DNA of 64,000 nt from Saprospiraceae bacterium (GTDB taxonomy: Bacteria; Bacteroidota; Bacteroidia; Chitinophagales; Saprospiraceae), in NCBI GenBank assembly GCA_020628095.1, contig JAHDFP010000005.1, forward strand, positions 62,001 to 126,000, in the 5' to 3' direction. How positions within the stretch are numbered: position 1 is the stretch's first letter; each line of letters starts with the position of its first letter. The translations under genes were made by a program, and so were the position numbers. Positions 1 through 8,904 of the stretch are shown in pieces. The notes beneath the pieces were generated by a model. The model made no database searches. It was not told the DNA's origin and saw only the letters and a list, made by a program, of their open reading frames with translations.

Positions 1-98
1 AATCCTTCGATAAGCAGTTGGATGATGTATTTGCTTTTGCTAAATCGAGTCCATTTCCTGCAGTATCAGAATTAGATACGCACATTTACGCAGATTAA
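1..98 (+). CDS. Thiamine-dependent dehydrogenase E1 alpha subunit, C-terminal end (partial)
   Basis: Tail of a forward gene that enters from the left edge. Reading from base 3 gives about 31 residues ending SPFPAVSELDTHIYAD before a TAA at 96-98. A C-terminus of the form FA..SPFP...EL....Y is typical of the alpha subunit of 2-oxoacid dehydrogenase E1 enzymes (pyruvate or acetoin dehydrogenase type). The next gene, 35 bp downstream, is a clear E1 beta subunit, which strongly supports the call because the two subunits form one alpha2beta2 thiamine-diphosphate enzyme. The catalytic part and the thiamine-binding GDG motif lie outside the window, so the substrate cannot be judged. Confidence 0.7.
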   Translation, partial: SFDKQLDDVFAFAKSSPFPAVSELDTHIYAD

Positions 99-133
99 TT
101 TATTAACTAAGAAATTAAGCATTAACTGATTAT

Positions 134-1189
134 ATGAGTACAAGTACATTTGCTCAAGCGATTAATTCAGCCACAGAAATAATGATGGAGAAAGATCCGA
201 CAACAATGTTGTACGGATTAGGTGTGCCCGATCCTAAGGGAATCTTCGGGACGACCTTAGATCTTCACAAAAAATTTGGTAATGAGCGAGTCATGGATAT
301 GCCGACGGCAGAAAACGGTATGACAGGTGTGGCCATAGGGTCAGCGATTATGGGAATGCGCCCTATCATGACTCACCAGAGGGTAGAATTTGCACTATTG
401 GCTATAGAGCAGATATTTAACCAAGCCGCTAAGTGGCATTATATGACAGCTGGTCAGCTTAAGGTGCCTATGGTTATACGATTGATTATAGGTAAGGGAT
501 GGGGGCAAGGTCCGCAGCACTCGCAGAGTCTCGAAGCGATCTTTGCTCATATACCTGGACTGAGAGTAGTGATGCCTGCAACTCCCTATGATGCTAAGGG
601 ACTGCTAATATCCAGTATAGAGGAAAATAACCCTGTGATATACATGGAGCACAGATGGTTGCATAATACACATGGTGAGGTGCCAGAGGGATATTATACT
701 GTTCCTTTGGGTAAAGCACGTGTGGCTAAAGAGGGTAGCGATATTACCATAGTGGCTAACTCCCTTATGGTTGTGGAATCTCTTAGAGCGGCAAAGCTAT
801 TGGAGGAGCACGGAATTAGTGCGGAGGTTATAGATCTAAGGTCTTTGCGTCCATTAGATAGCGAGACCATTCTTACTTCTGTATCAAAGACTAAGAATCT
901 ATTAGTCGCCGATAATGGATGGACAAAGTATGGCATTAGCGCAGAAATTATCGCTACTGTAACTGAACAACTATGTACAGAATTAAAGTCAAACCCTCAA
1001 CGTGTAGGAATCAAAAATGGACCTATTCCATCCACTCCTGCACTGGCTAAGTATTGCTATACAAGATATGTAGATATAGCTCAAAAGGCGGCACACATTC
1101 TTAACCATGATCTCAAGCTATCAGAAGATGATCTGAGAGAACCAGAGCATCTGGACATTCCTGATAAAAGTTTCACTGGTCCTTTCTAA
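134..1189 (+). CDS. Thiamine-dependent 2-oxoacid dehydrogenase E1 beta subunit
   Basis: A 351-residue E1 beta subunit of usual length. The N-terminal transketolase-like pyrimidine-binding domain (about 1-190) has the glutamate that activates thiamine diphosphate in PTAENGMTG (Glu60), and the family signature GPQHSQSLEAIFAHIPGL at about 126-143 followed by VVMPATPYDAKGLL. The C-terminal transketolase domain (about 200-320) contains the DLRSLRPLD motif. It pairs with the alpha subunit just upstream. In a normal pyruvate dehydrogenase complex an E2 acyltransferase would follow, but here glycan genes follow. Inference: the pair may transfer a two-carbon unit to a sugar or keto acid, as the E1 homologues AviB1/AviB2 do in avilamycin biosynthesis, rather than feed central metabolism. 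Reaction uncertain, family certain. Confidence 0.88.
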   Translation: MSTSTFAQAINSATEIMMEKDPTTMLYGLGVPDPKGIFGTTLDLHKKFGNERVMDMPTAENGMTGVAIGSAIMGMRPIMTHQRVEFALLAIEQIFNQAAKWHYMTAGQLKVPMVIRLIIGKGWGQGPQHSQSLEAIFAHIPGLRVVMPATPYDAKGLLISSIEENNPVIYMEHRWLHNTHGEVPEGYYTVPLGKARVAKEGSDITIVANSLMVVESLRAAKLLEEHGISAEVIDLRSLRPLDSETILTSVSKTKNLLVADNGWTKYGISAEIIATVTEQLCTELKSNPQRVGIKNGPIPSTPALAKYCYTRYVDIAQKAAHILNHDLKLSEDDLREPEHLDIPDKSFTGPF

Positions 1190-1229
1190 AGAGAGAAAAT
1201 CTTTATCACTCGTACTCTAGATCATTCTG

Positions 1230-2447
1230 GTGAATAAAGTAAAATCTATTATCAAGCGCATTGCTCAGTATGTGCTTATGATATTATGCATTCCAGCTGT
1301 ACTTATTATAAGATTGATTAGTCCGTGGAAGCATGTTTATTTGGGATATTTTGATGTGCGCAGAATAGGTCATGTGACTGTAGATGCGATGATAGAATTA
1401 GGTCGGAGGCAAGAAGAAAAAAAGAGTAATGTCTATTGGTATTATGCCCTTGGAAAAACTTGCAATGAGGCTTGGCTTAATATTATGCATAGACATTTTT
1501 ATATCCGCCCTTGGGTCAAATGGATGGATATGTGTAATAGAAAAATTCCTGGAGGTGAGTCGCATTATAGACCGCCGGGAAGGACAACGGGGAGCAGAGA
1601 CTTGACTGGTGTGGTAGAGAGAACAGGGGTTACCATGCCATTCACGAAAGAGGAAACCAATAAGGCCAAATCATGGCTAAAAAGCAAGGGATGGAAAGAA
1701 GGAGAAAAATTCGTTGCGCTGATGGTGAGAGACTCAGGTTATCTGTCTGCTAAGACGCAATCCAATAATCAATCGCAAATACAAAAACACCACGAGTATA
1801 GAAATTCAGATATCGCATCCTATGTAAAGGCGGCTGAGTGGCTAGCAGATAGAGACGTTTGGGTGCTGAGGATGGGGCAAAAGATGCTCAATAGAATTCC
1901 ATCCGATCATCCCAAGATTATTGACTATGCCTTTGAGACAGGTGCATCCCCGTTATTAGATGTATGGATTATTGCCAACTGTCATTTTGGAATTGCTACA
2001 CTGACAGGGATGGATTCTATCGCTGTGGCATATCGGAGACCTATCGTTTTTGTCAATGCCATGCCTATCGCTCATCTTATAAGCTGGCATAATATAATTC
2101 ATGTGCCTAAGAACATGGTGTACAAATCCTCTGGTCACCCTGTACCACTGAAGGAGCATGTTGCGCATTACTATTTTTCTACGGTGGACTACGAATCCAA
2201 TGATATAGAATTAGTAGATCTTACAGAGGACGAAATATTATCGGCCGTACAAGAAAGATATAATTCATTATTGGAAGATGTTGAGTCTAGTGTGGTCGAT
2301 ACGCAAGAAAGATTCTGGAATGCACTTAAGCAGGTCAAACGTGATAGTGCCAACAGAGGTTGCATTGTATATGACGACCTGCATGGATGGATACATCCCT
2401 CAGCTAGAGTGGGGCAGGATTGGTATGATAAAAGTCTGATGAACTAA
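1230..2447 (+). CDS. Probable glycosyltransferase, TIGR04372-like
   Basis: A 405-residue protein starting with GTG. An N-terminal hydrophobic stretch (about residues 14-31) is followed by LGYFDVRRIGHVTVDAMIE, which resembles the start of the TIGR04372 family of putative glycosyltransferases found in LPS and capsule loci. The C-terminal part, around GIATLTGMDSIAVAYRRPIVFVNAMPI, looks like the nucleotide-sugar-binding half of a GT-B fold, where a protein-in-wrong-place check on a shared sugar pool is typical. It lies 40 bp after the E1 beta gene and 15 bp before the next frame, so it is probably cotranscribed. Donor and acceptor cannot be assigned from sequence. The exact family name is recalled from pattern, not searched. 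Confidence 0.6.
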   Translation: MNKVKSIIKRIAQYVLMILCIPAVLIIRLISPWKHVYLGYFDVRRIGHVTVDAMIELGRRQEEKKSNVYWYYALGKTCNEAWLNIMHRHFYIRPWVKWMDMCNRKIPGGESHYRPPGRTTGSRDLTGVVERTGVTMPFTKEETNKAKSWLKSKGWKEGEKFVALMVRDSGYLSAKTQSNNQSQIQKHHEYRNSDIASYVKAAEWLADRDVWVLRMGQKMLNRIPSDHPKIIDYAFETGASPLLDVWIIANCHFGIATLTGMDSIAVAYRRPIVFVNAMPIAHLISWHNIIHVPKNMVYKSSGHPVPLKEHVAHYYFSTVDYESNDIELVDLTEDEILSAVQERYNSLLEDVESSVVDTQERFWNALKQVKRDSANRGCIVYDDLHGWIHPSARVGQDWYDKSLMN

Positions 2448-2462
2448 CTAAGAGCTAGTCTT

Positions 2463-3311
2463 TTGGGTATAGGAAGGAATATAAAGATTTGGAAAAAAGC
2501 GATACACTCTGGTGTCAGAGTAGCTAGGCGACTTTCTACAGAAAAGAAAGATATGTCTAGACTGATATGCACTATTCCGAGAAGTGGATACTCTATGATC
2601 GCCGCCATAATCAATTCTTGTGAATGCGAATTGTTGGGCATTGACGGCAAGATTTTTATTACTAATAAGTCTTATCTCAATTACTTTAAAGAACACCTAC
2701 AATCTGCGGACGAACGCAGCTATTTTAGAACCTATCCAGCTAAAGTATATCATTCTCATCTGCCCTTGAACAAAGTACTTATTCCCATAAGCTCAGATAA
2801 GAATAGGATAGTCATTATGATGCGCGATGGATTTGGTTATACTAAAAGTGTTTTGCGACATCTTATACTTGACAAAGGACTTTCGGATCAATATTCTGAT
2901 CGCCTCGGTATGAAAGAGTATGATCGTCTTAAGAAAATATATAACCCTATAGAGTATTATATCAAATTCAATAACTCTCTATCCCAATTTTTGGAGGAAA
3001 AGAAGAGAGGTAATTATGAGCTACGGATTCACTATACTAAGGATCCAAAAACCATTGATAAAGAAAAATTTGTACATACGCTCAATGACTTTTTCTCATT
3101 GGGATATTCCGATGAGATAATAACCAAAGCCTGTGGCTATCTGGATCAGGAAAGAGTGAAAAAATACTCTAGTGCTTCCTCTGTTAAGTTTTCTAATTCT
3201 TCATTTTCTTTCACACCAGAATTAGAAGAATACATAATAGATCAATTGAGTAAGTCGAATGAAACCTTAGAGAATATCTATAGTCAATTTCCATTCTATA
3301 AGAACCAGTAA
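2463..3311 (+). CDS. Sulfotransferase-like protein
   Basis: The frame opens with TTG at 2463 (282 residues); an ATG at 2553 would give a 252-residue protein that begins directly at the core motif. The core reads CTIPRSGYSMIAAII, matching the 5'-phosphosulfate-binding loop (PRSG.S) of PAPS-dependent sulfotransferases, and RIVIMMRDGFGYTKSVLRHLI matches the RD.....S pattern of the 3'-phosphate-binding region. This suggests sulfation of a sugar hydroxyl. Similar P-loop folds also occur in other transferases, and overall similarity looks distant. The TTG start leaves only 15 bp to the previous stop, in keeping with the tight packing of the locus; the ATG start leaves 105 bp. I favour neither strongly. 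Confidence 0.5.
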   Translation: MGIGRNIKIWKKAIHSGVRVARRLSTEKKDMSRLICTIPRSGYSMIAAIINSCECELLGIDGKIFITNKSYLNYFKEHLQSADERSYFRTYPAKVYHSHLPLNKVLIPISSDKNRIVIMMRDGFGYTKSVLRHLILDKGLSDQYSDRLGMKEYDRLKKIYNPIEYYIKFNNSLSQFLEEKKRGNYELRIHYTKDPKTIDKEKFVHTLNDFFSLGYSDEIITKACGYLDQERVKKYSSASSVKFSNSSFSFTPELEEYIIDQLSKSNETLENIYSQFPFYKNQ

Positions 3312-3347
3312 CACTTTTATATATCTATACTAACTAAAACAATTCTT

Positions 3348-3887
3348 ATGCAAACGTCAATAATATCTGAACAAGCTAACATTCATCCTTCGGTCAAGAT
3401 AGGGCACTTCTGTGTCATCGGCAGTGATGTGACCATAGGAGAAAATGTCGTCATCGGAAACTATTGTATTATAGATAGCGATGTGACCATAGGTAAAGGC
3501 ACGGTGGTCAAAAGTAATGTGGAATTAAGACCTAACACCAAAATAGGAGAAGACTGCTATGTGGATTCGGGAGTCAAGACTTCGGGTAATGTTACTGTCA
3601 TGAATAATGTCACACTAAGGTATGATACTATCTTAGCGCGTGGTGTCGTCGTCGGTGATAATACTTATATCTGTCCACGTGTTATGACTAATAACTTAAG
3701 TACCAAGCTGGATACCATCGGTGGTGCGAAAATAGGTAAGGATTGCTTCATAGGTACTAATGCCGTCTTACAGCATGGTATAGTCATAGGTGACAAAGTA
3801 GTCGTTGGCGCCATGTCATTTGTATCTAAAGATTGCGAAGGAGATAAAATATATGTGGGCATACCTGCTAAAATCTGGCAGAGATAG
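3348..3887 (+). CDS. Left-handed beta-helix (hexapeptide) acyltransferase
   Basis: A 179-residue protein built almost entirely of hexapeptide repeats ([LIV]G....) from about residue 10 to 175, for example VKIGHFCVIGSDVTIGENVVIG and the closing VVGAMSFVSKDC..DKIYVGIPAKI, the usual C-terminal signature of sugar O- or N-acetyltransferases. Such proteins form trimers and use acetyl-CoA. It sits 36 bp after the sulfotransferase-like gene and 9 bp before a NeuD-type gene, at the head of the nonulosonic acid group. It could be the N-acetyltransferase (LegH role) of that pathway or an O-acetyltransferase of the finished sugar. The sugar acted on is not readable from the sequence. Confidence 0.85.
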   Translation: MQTSIISEQANIHPSVKIGHFCVIGSDVTIGENVVIGNYCIIDSDVTIGKGTVVKSNVELRPNTKIGEDCYVDSGVKTSGNVTVMNNVTLRYDTILARGVVVGDNTYICPRVMTNNLSTKLDTIGGAKIGKDCFIGTNAVLQHGIVIGDKVVVGAMSFVSKDCEGDKIYVGIPAKIWQR

Positions 3888-3896
3888 TCTATCGTA

Positions 3897-4535
3897 ATGC
3901 ACGACGTTATTATAATCGGTAATGGTGATAACGCAGAAGTTGTCATTGACATCATCAGCGAAATCCATGATATAAATATCATCGGAATTGCATCTGAAAA
4001 TCTTAATAAAGGAGATCAGTTTATGGGATTCCCAGTATTAGGTAATGATCAAGATATAATAAGCTCGACTGATAATAGTGTACAACTCGTCAATGCGGTG
4101 GGCGCCTATAGAAATACAGAAAAAAGGCAGGGCACTTTTGATAAATTCAAACAAGCAGGCTTTACATTCATATCAGTTTTACATCCTAATGTGAGTATCT
4201 CAAGCAATGCCACAATAGGAGAAGGTGTCATCATGTATTCTGGCGTGTCTATTAATACCAATACGACAATAGGCAATAACTGTATACTGGCATTAAACTG
4301 TTCTGTAGGACATCATACACACATAGAGGATCATGTCCTCATATCTGCCGGTGTCAATGTAGGTGCCAATGCAACCGTGGGCGCCAACTCATTAGTTGCT
4401 ATAGGGGCCTCTGTAATATCTGGCGTAAGCATCTCTAAAAACAATCTTATAGGTGCTGGCGCGGTCGTGGTAAAAAATACATCGGAAAATCAAATCCTAT
4501 TTGGTGTTCCAGCAAAACCAATCAATGAAAAGTAA
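3897..4535 (+). CDS. neuD: NeuD/PglD-type sugar acetyltransferase
   Basis: A 212-residue protein. The N-terminal part (about 1-80) starts MHDVIIIGNGDNAEVVIDII, the Rossmann-like PglD_N domain with a glycine-rich loop. A left-handed beta-helix follows (about 95-205) with the motif NCSVGHHTHIEDHVLISAGVNV; the histidine pair is characteristic of the acetyl-transfer site in PglD and NeuD enzymes. It ends GVPAKPI. Its stop overlaps the start of neuB by 11 bases, so the two are translationally coupled. In this setting it probably N-acetylates a 4-amino sugar precursor of the legionaminic type, or O-acetylates sialic acid. NeuD and LegH roles cannot be separated by sequence alone. Confidence 0.8.
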   Translation: MHDVIIIGNGDNAEVVIDIISEIHDINIIGIASENLNKGDQFMGFPVLGNDQDIISSTDNSVQLVNAVGAYRNTEKRQGTFDKFKQAGFTFISVLHPNVSISSNATIGEGVIMYSGVSINTNTTIGNNCILALNCSVGHHTHIEDHVLISAGVNVGANATVGANSLVAIGASVISGVSISKNNLIGAGAVVVKNTSENQILFGVPAKPINEK

Positions 4536-5544
4536 AGAAGCATATATTATAGCAGAGATCGGCCCCAATCATAATGGTGACGAAGCATTGGCTATAGAAA
4601 TGATAGAAAAGCTTTCCAAAATCGGTGTTAACGCAATCAAATTTCAGATTGCAGTTCCAGAGAATGTATACTCTAAGGACTCATTCAAGCCGGAGTATCA
4701 AAAACAAAATGAAAAGAGCAAAAGCCCTATTCAGATGGCCAAACGTCATCAGCTGAGTTATGAACAGCATAGACTCTTTTATAATGTGTGTAGGGAGAAT
4801 AATGTGGACTATTTGTGTTCTGCTTTTGATTTAGCGAGTCTTGAGTTTTTATTGTCTGAGTTTGAGTTGCCATATCTTAAGATAGCCTCAGGGGAGATAT
4901 TTTCAGTCGATATGATGGATGTAATTGCTAAGACCGATATACCTGTGATACTCTCTACAGGTATGGCCACGTTTGACGATATAGAAAAAGCCGTTGGTCT
5001 CCTGAATAAATATAAAAAGAAGGATATCACAATACTACATTGCATAAGCAATTATCCGACTCAGTTTGAAGAAGTCAATATGGGTATTATGAGTAAAATC
5101 TCGTCTACATTTGGATATCCTGCAGGGTTTTCTGATCACACCATTGGCAATATTGCCAGTGTAGTTGCCGTAAGTCAAGGTGCAACGATTATAGAAAAAC
5201 ATGTTACTAAGGATAAAAACCTAGAAGGACCAGATCATAAGGCGAGCATTACTATAGAAGAGTTTGGCGACCTAGTTAAAGCTATAAGAGATGTAGAAAC
5301 AATTATATCGGGTCCCGAGACTAAGACTTTCACTAAAAGAGAAGAAGAAGTACGACGTTCTGCCAGAAAGAGTATCATCGCGGCAAGAGAATTAAAGAAG
5401 GACGATGTCATAACCCGAGAGGACCTAGTTATTAAGCGACCGGGATTTGGTATAAGTCCATTAGATATGGATAAGGTCATAGGCCGACAACTTCTGGTAG
5501 ATGTGGAAGAGGATAGAATCATCAAGCCAGAATATCTGAGTTGA
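4525..5544 (+). CDS. neuB: N-acetylneuraminate / legionaminate synthase
   Basis: Condenses phosphoenolpyruvate with an N-acetyl-mannosamine-type sugar to give a nine-carbon nonulosonic acid. The 339-residue protein has the TIM-barrel NeuB domain with IAEIGPNHNGD at residues 9-19, KIASGEI, GFSDHTIG and EKHVTKDKNLEGPDHKAS, and a C-terminal SAF antifreeze-like domain from about 280 (RSIIAARELKKDDVI-like segment). The frame extends upstream to a TTG at 4501, but the ATG at 4525 gives the usual family N-terminus directly before AYIIAEIG and is preferred. It is followed by neuC with a TTGA overlap. Neighbours with a CBS nucleotidyltransferase favour legionaminic over plain sialic acid. Confidence 0.93.
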   Translation: MKSKEAYIIAEIGPNHNGDEALAIEMIEKLSKIGVNAIKFQIAVPENVYSKDSFKPEYQKQNEKSKSPIQMAKRHQLSYEQHRLFYNVCRENNVDYLCSAFDLASLEFLLSEFELPYLKIASGEIFSVDMMDVIAKTDIPVILSTGMATFDDIEKAVGLLNKYKKKDITILHCISNYPTQFEEVNMGIMSKISSTFGYPAGFSDHTIGNIASVVAVSQGATIIEKHVTKDKNLEGPDHKASITIEEFGDLVKAIRDVETIISGPETKTFTKREEEVRRSARKSIIAARELKKDDVITREDLVIKRPGFGISPLDMDKVIGRQLLVDVEEDRIIKPEYLS

Positions 5545-6650
5545 GCCAGGATAGAAAGATAGCTTTCTTTACAGGCTCTAGATCAGAATATGGGATTATG
5601 AAAAATCTCATTTTTGAGATTAAGAACTCATCCTTTGATTATAGCTTGTTTATTTCTGGTTTCCATCTTTCTGAGAAGTACGGTTATACAATAAAAGAAA
5701 TAGAAAAGGACGGATTAGATAATCTCGAACTGATCCATCTTAGTGAAGAAGAGAACACATTCTCGCCACTCAGTTTTTCTGAACTAATCAAAGAAATCTC
5801 GCAAAGATTAAATAAGATTCGTCCAGCAGTGATGTTTATATTTGGAGATAGAGTGGAGAGTTATGCAGCTACCTTAGCCGCACATTTGGAGCATATTCCG
5901 ATTGCGCATTTTGGGGGTGGCGTTTTTACTCAAGGAGCATTGGATAATATTTATAGATATAATATATCTAATCTTGCCGATTACAGTTTTGTAACCACAT
6001 CTTCAGCAAAGGAGGTTCTTGATTCTTTGCCAATCGTAAAAAAGAAAATCTTTAATGTAGGGTCTGTGGCTATAGAGGCTATAATGAAGTGGAAAGATAA
6101 CGCCGTTAGTATTAAGGAATTATTACCAGAGTTAGTCATTGGTCAGTTTGTGCTAATCACTTTTCACTCTGTTACTTTTTATAATGAAGATGTGGCGAAG
6201 GTCTTGGAGGAGAGTGTAAAAACTATACTTCGTCATGGTGACCAAGTGTTGCTCACTTATCCTAATGGGGATATCGGCTCAGAACCGATTGTGGAGACTA
6301 TAGAAAGGCTGAGAAATGTGAATGGAGTGTTTGTCGTGAAGAGTTTGGGCGCGAAGTATTATTATGCCGCATTACAAGATTGTCGATTTGTATTGGGTAA
6401 TAGCAGCAGTGGCATTATAGAGGCACCTTACTTTGATAAAATGGTTGTCAATGTCGGTAAGAGACAAGAGGGTAGAATCTCAGAAGACCATATTATACAT
6501 GTTCCATCCGATCCAGATTCTGTTATCCAAGAGATAAATAAACTCTATGAAGGCAATGCTCAAGATCCGCGTAATTCCTGCATTTATGGAGAAGGAAATA
6601 CCTGCGAAAAGGTCGTACAAATATTGGAAGAAGAACTTAATGCCGTTTAA
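5541..6650 (+). CDS. neuC: Hydrolysing UDP/GDP-sugar 2-epimerase, NeuC/LegG type
   Basis: A 369-residue enzyme that converts an NDP-N-acetylglucosamine-type sugar into free mannosamine-type sugar for NeuB. Near the N-terminus it has FFTGSRSEYGIM, the NeuC form of the GTRxDYG motif, then FGDRVESYAATLAAHLEHIPIAHFGGG, and at the C-terminal half GNSSSGIIEAP and VNVGKRQEGR, all hallmarks of the hydrolysing epimerase family (WecB/NeuC fold). The start is a TTG whose last two bases lie in the neuB stop codon (TTGA). The gene ends in TAATG overlapping the next gene by one base. In the GDP route this would be LegG. Confidence 0.9.
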   Translation: MSQDRKIAFFTGSRSEYGIMKNLIFEIKNSSFDYSLFISGFHLSEKYGYTIKEIEKDGLDNLELIHLSEEENTFSPLSFSELIKEISQRLNKIRPAVMFIFGDRVESYAATLAAHLEHIPIAHFGGGVFTQGALDNIYRYNISNLADYSFVTTSSAKEVLDSLPIVKKKIFNVGSVAIEAIMKWKDNAVSIKELLPELVIGQFVLITFHSVTFYNEDVAKVLEESVKTILRHGDQVLLTYPNGDIGSEPIVETIERLRNVNGVFVVKSLGAKYYYAALQDCRFVLGNSSSGIIEAPYFDKMVVNVGKRQEGRISEDHIIHVPSDPDSVIQEINKLYEGNAQDPRNSCIYGEGNTCEKVVQILEEELNAV

Positions 6651-7699
6651 TGAAGAAATCTAAGTACTTAGTAGATCATAAAATCTCTGTGGTCAATTGT
6701 CTTATAAAATTAGATGGACTGGCATCTGATGATACTTTGTTCGTTGTGGACGAGCAACATACACTATTAGGTTCTATAACGGATGGCGATATGAGAAGGG
6801 GGCTGATAGATGGACTAACTATTAATAATGAGATATTAGAATATGCCAACAAGTCTCCTAAGTATGTGATGGAAAGTGATTTGGATATTTTGAAGTTGGT
6901 TTATTGGAGAGACGAACGGAAGATTAATTTGATACCTATAGTCAATGAGAATAGGCAAATAGTCGAAATTCTAAACTTTAAAAACCTGAGATCAAAGCTG
7001 CCAATAGATGCAGTGATTATGGCTGGAGGAAAAGGGGTAAGATTGCGACCGCTTACGGAGAATACGCCCAAGCCTCTTCTGAAAATAGGTGATAAGCCGA
7101 TTATAGAATATAATGTAGATAGATTGAAGTTATTCGGCCTCAAGAACCTATATATTTCGATCAACTATCTTGGAGAACAATTGAAGGAATATTTTGGCGA
7201 TGGGGCAGATAGGGCTTTGGATGTAGGCTATATATGTGAGGACAAACCCTTAGGGACAATTGGTTCTTTGTCATTGGTTCCTTCATTCGAGAACGAATAT
7301 ATATTAGTGATGAACTCTGATTTGCTCACTAATCTGGATTATGAAAAAATGTTTATCAAGTTCTTGAATGAATCTGCTGATATGATCATAGCGACTGTGC
7401 CATATCAGGTTGAGGTGCCGTATGGTGTATTCGAACTTGAAAACAATCTGGTATCTGGAATTAAGGAAAAGCCTACCTATACCTATTATTCTAACGGGGG
7501 TATATATGTATTCAAAAAGGAAATGTTGAAATACATACCTGAAGGTAGTTATTTTGATGCCACGGATTTCATAGAAACGCTAATTAATAACGGAAAACGT
7601 GTGGTGCAGTACCCGATACATGGCTATTGGTTGGACATAGGTAAGCATGACGATTTTAAGAAAGCTGAAAGAGAAATCCATAGTATAGATTTTTCCTAA
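6650..7699 (+). CDS. CBS-domain sugar-1-phosphate nucleotidyltransferase, PtmE-like
   Basis: A 349-residue fusion of two parts. Residues 1-115 resemble a CBS pair (DTLFVVDEQHTLLGSITDGDMRRGL and a second copy ending in NLIPIVNENRQIVEIL). Residues 120-345 are a nucleotidyltransferase domain starting VIMAGGKGVRLRPLTENTPKPLL, with GTIGSL and a MNSDLL metal site. The same architecture is found in PtmE of Campylobacter jejuni, the glucosamine-1-phosphate guanylyltransferase that starts the GDP-linked legionaminic acid pathway. Position directly after neuC supports this role. The CBS pair may sense a nucleotide. Guanylyl versus uridylyl specificity is not proven here. Confidence 0.78.
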   Translation: MKKSKYLVDHKISVVNCLIKLDGLASDDTLFVVDEQHTLLGSITDGDMRRGLIDGLTINNEILEYANKSPKYVMESDLDILKLVYWRDERKINLIPIVNENRQIVEILNFKNLRSKLPIDAVIMAGGKGVRLRPLTENTPKPLLKIGDKPIIEYNVDRLKLFGLKNLYISINYLGEQLKEYFGDGADRALDVGYICEDKPLGTIGSLSLVPSFENEYILVMNSDLLTNLDYEKMFIKFLNESADMIIATVPYQVEVPYGVFELENNLVSGIKEKPTYTYYSNGGIYVFKKEMLKYIPEGSYFDATDFIETLINNGKRVVQYPIHGYWLDIGKHDDFKKAEREIHSIDFS

Positions 7700-7703
7700 T
7701 TTT

Positions 7704-8864
7704 TTGCAAGAAGTATTGAAACCTAAAAACTTTATTTACCTAAGCCAATCCAAGTTTTCCAGAGTGTTCTACGAAGATTTTGGATTGGATACCATGATTG
7801 ATTTGGGCTACAATGTTGAGTTTTGGGATATATCGTATTTGACAAGACGAGAATACGCAGAGTCGTTTAAGCCTATTGACCCAATGGCATTTGATAATCT
7901 AAAGGTTATTGATTCTATTGGCGACTTTAAACAATTATTGAGTCGTCGAGCAGAGAGCAATTCACTCTTTTTCTTTATCTCTTCATTTCCCGATTTTATA
8001 CTGAAAGAAATAAAGCAAAGTGGTGTTGATTTTGTAGTTCATGACTTTAAGCCAATGCCATCCATAAGCAAAAGAGATGTGCTTATGAGCTATGTCAGAA
8101 AGAGAGATATAGGAAAGTTAGTCGCAAAAGTCATAGGATTATTGAAGGATAGAATAGTCAAAAAGAAAACCAAAGTTGCTCCAGTCGTAGATGTTCACGC
8201 AAAGTACGCGATGATCGTAAATGAGAAGTCATGGAGAAAAAGTCTTGCGAATGGAGAAACTAAGCCAGTCCATGTGCCATCGCCAGATTACACGACCTGT
8301 GCCATTAATAACAAGACGGAGCAACAAGAAATCGCCTTTATAGATCAAGGATTCGTCAGACATCCTGATCTAAACAGGAAGGATCAAGATAAGATCACTC
8401 ACCATTATAAGTCTCTTAATAAGTTCTTTGATATCATCGAAGAAAAATTTGGCTGCGAAGTGGTCATAAGCGCACATCCACGTGTGGAGTATGATGAGAA
8501 CCTCTTTGGTGGTAGAAAGATATATTATAAAGACGCAGCCAACCAGGTAAGGAATGCTAAGCTGGTGCTGACATTCTATTCTACGGCTTTGTCTTATGCT
8601 GTATATTATAACAAGCCGCTCATGTTTTTGCATTGCAAGTACATAGAGAGTTTAGTGCCTATTAGCTTTAAGTACACATACATGTTAGCTGATAGATTAA
8701 AAAGTCCATTAGTCGGAATTAATAACACCTCAAAGGCAAAAAGATTGCAGTTGCCAAAAGTAGATAACCAAACCTACAGTCGATTTAAAAACCTATACCT
8801 CAAAAAGAATACAACTCCAGAGCAAAATGCTTTTGAGATTCTGGATAGGGCGATCAGATGTTAG
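7704..8864 (+). CDS. Probable GT-B glycosyltransferase, unassigned
   Basis: A 386-residue protein with a TTG start 4 bp after the previous stop. I do not recognise a named family. The C-terminal half contains CEVVISAHPRVEYDENLF and NAKLVLTFYSTALSYAVYYNKPLMFL, a pattern (HPR, then an S-T-A loop followed by a hydrophobic strand and KP) seen in sialyl- and polysialyltransferase-like GT-B proteins and other surface-carbohydrate transferases. It lies between the CBS nucleotidyltransferase and the CMP-nonulosonate synthetase, so it is a good candidate for the transferase that attaches the nonulosonic acid. That is inference from position; the donor is unproven. Confidence 0.5.
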   Translation: MQEVLKPKNFIYLSQSKFSRVFYEDFGLDTMIDLGYNVEFWDISYLTRREYAESFKPIDPMAFDNLKVIDSIGDFKQLLSRRAESNSLFFFISSFPDFILKEIKQSGVDFVVHDFKPMPSISKRDVLMSYVRKRDIGKLVAKVIGLLKDRIVKKKTKVAPVVDVHAKYAMIVNEKSWRKSLANGETKPVHVPSPDYTTCAINNKTEQQEIAFIDQGFVRHPDLNRKDQDKITHHYKSLNKFFDIIEEKFGCEVVISAHPRVEYDENLFGGRKIYYKDAANQVRNAKLVLTFYSTALSYAVYYNKPLMFLHCKYIESLVPISFKYTYMLADRLKSPLVGINNTSKAKRLQLPKVDNQTYSRFKNLYLKKNTTPEQNAFEILDRAIRC

Positions 8865-8904
8865 TGTGTTATTACTTCTTTTAGATTAGTGCTGTAGCAA
8901 GCTA

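Noticed and set aside
4501-4524. Upstream TTG start for neuB
   Set aside because: It adds eight residues not found in the family; the ATG at 4525 gives the normal N-terminus.
3348-4535. Repeat-like DNA in the acetyltransferase genes, considered as tandem repeat or CRISPR
   Set aside because: The periodicity reflects 18-base hexapeptide codons with no conserved DNA unit or spacers.
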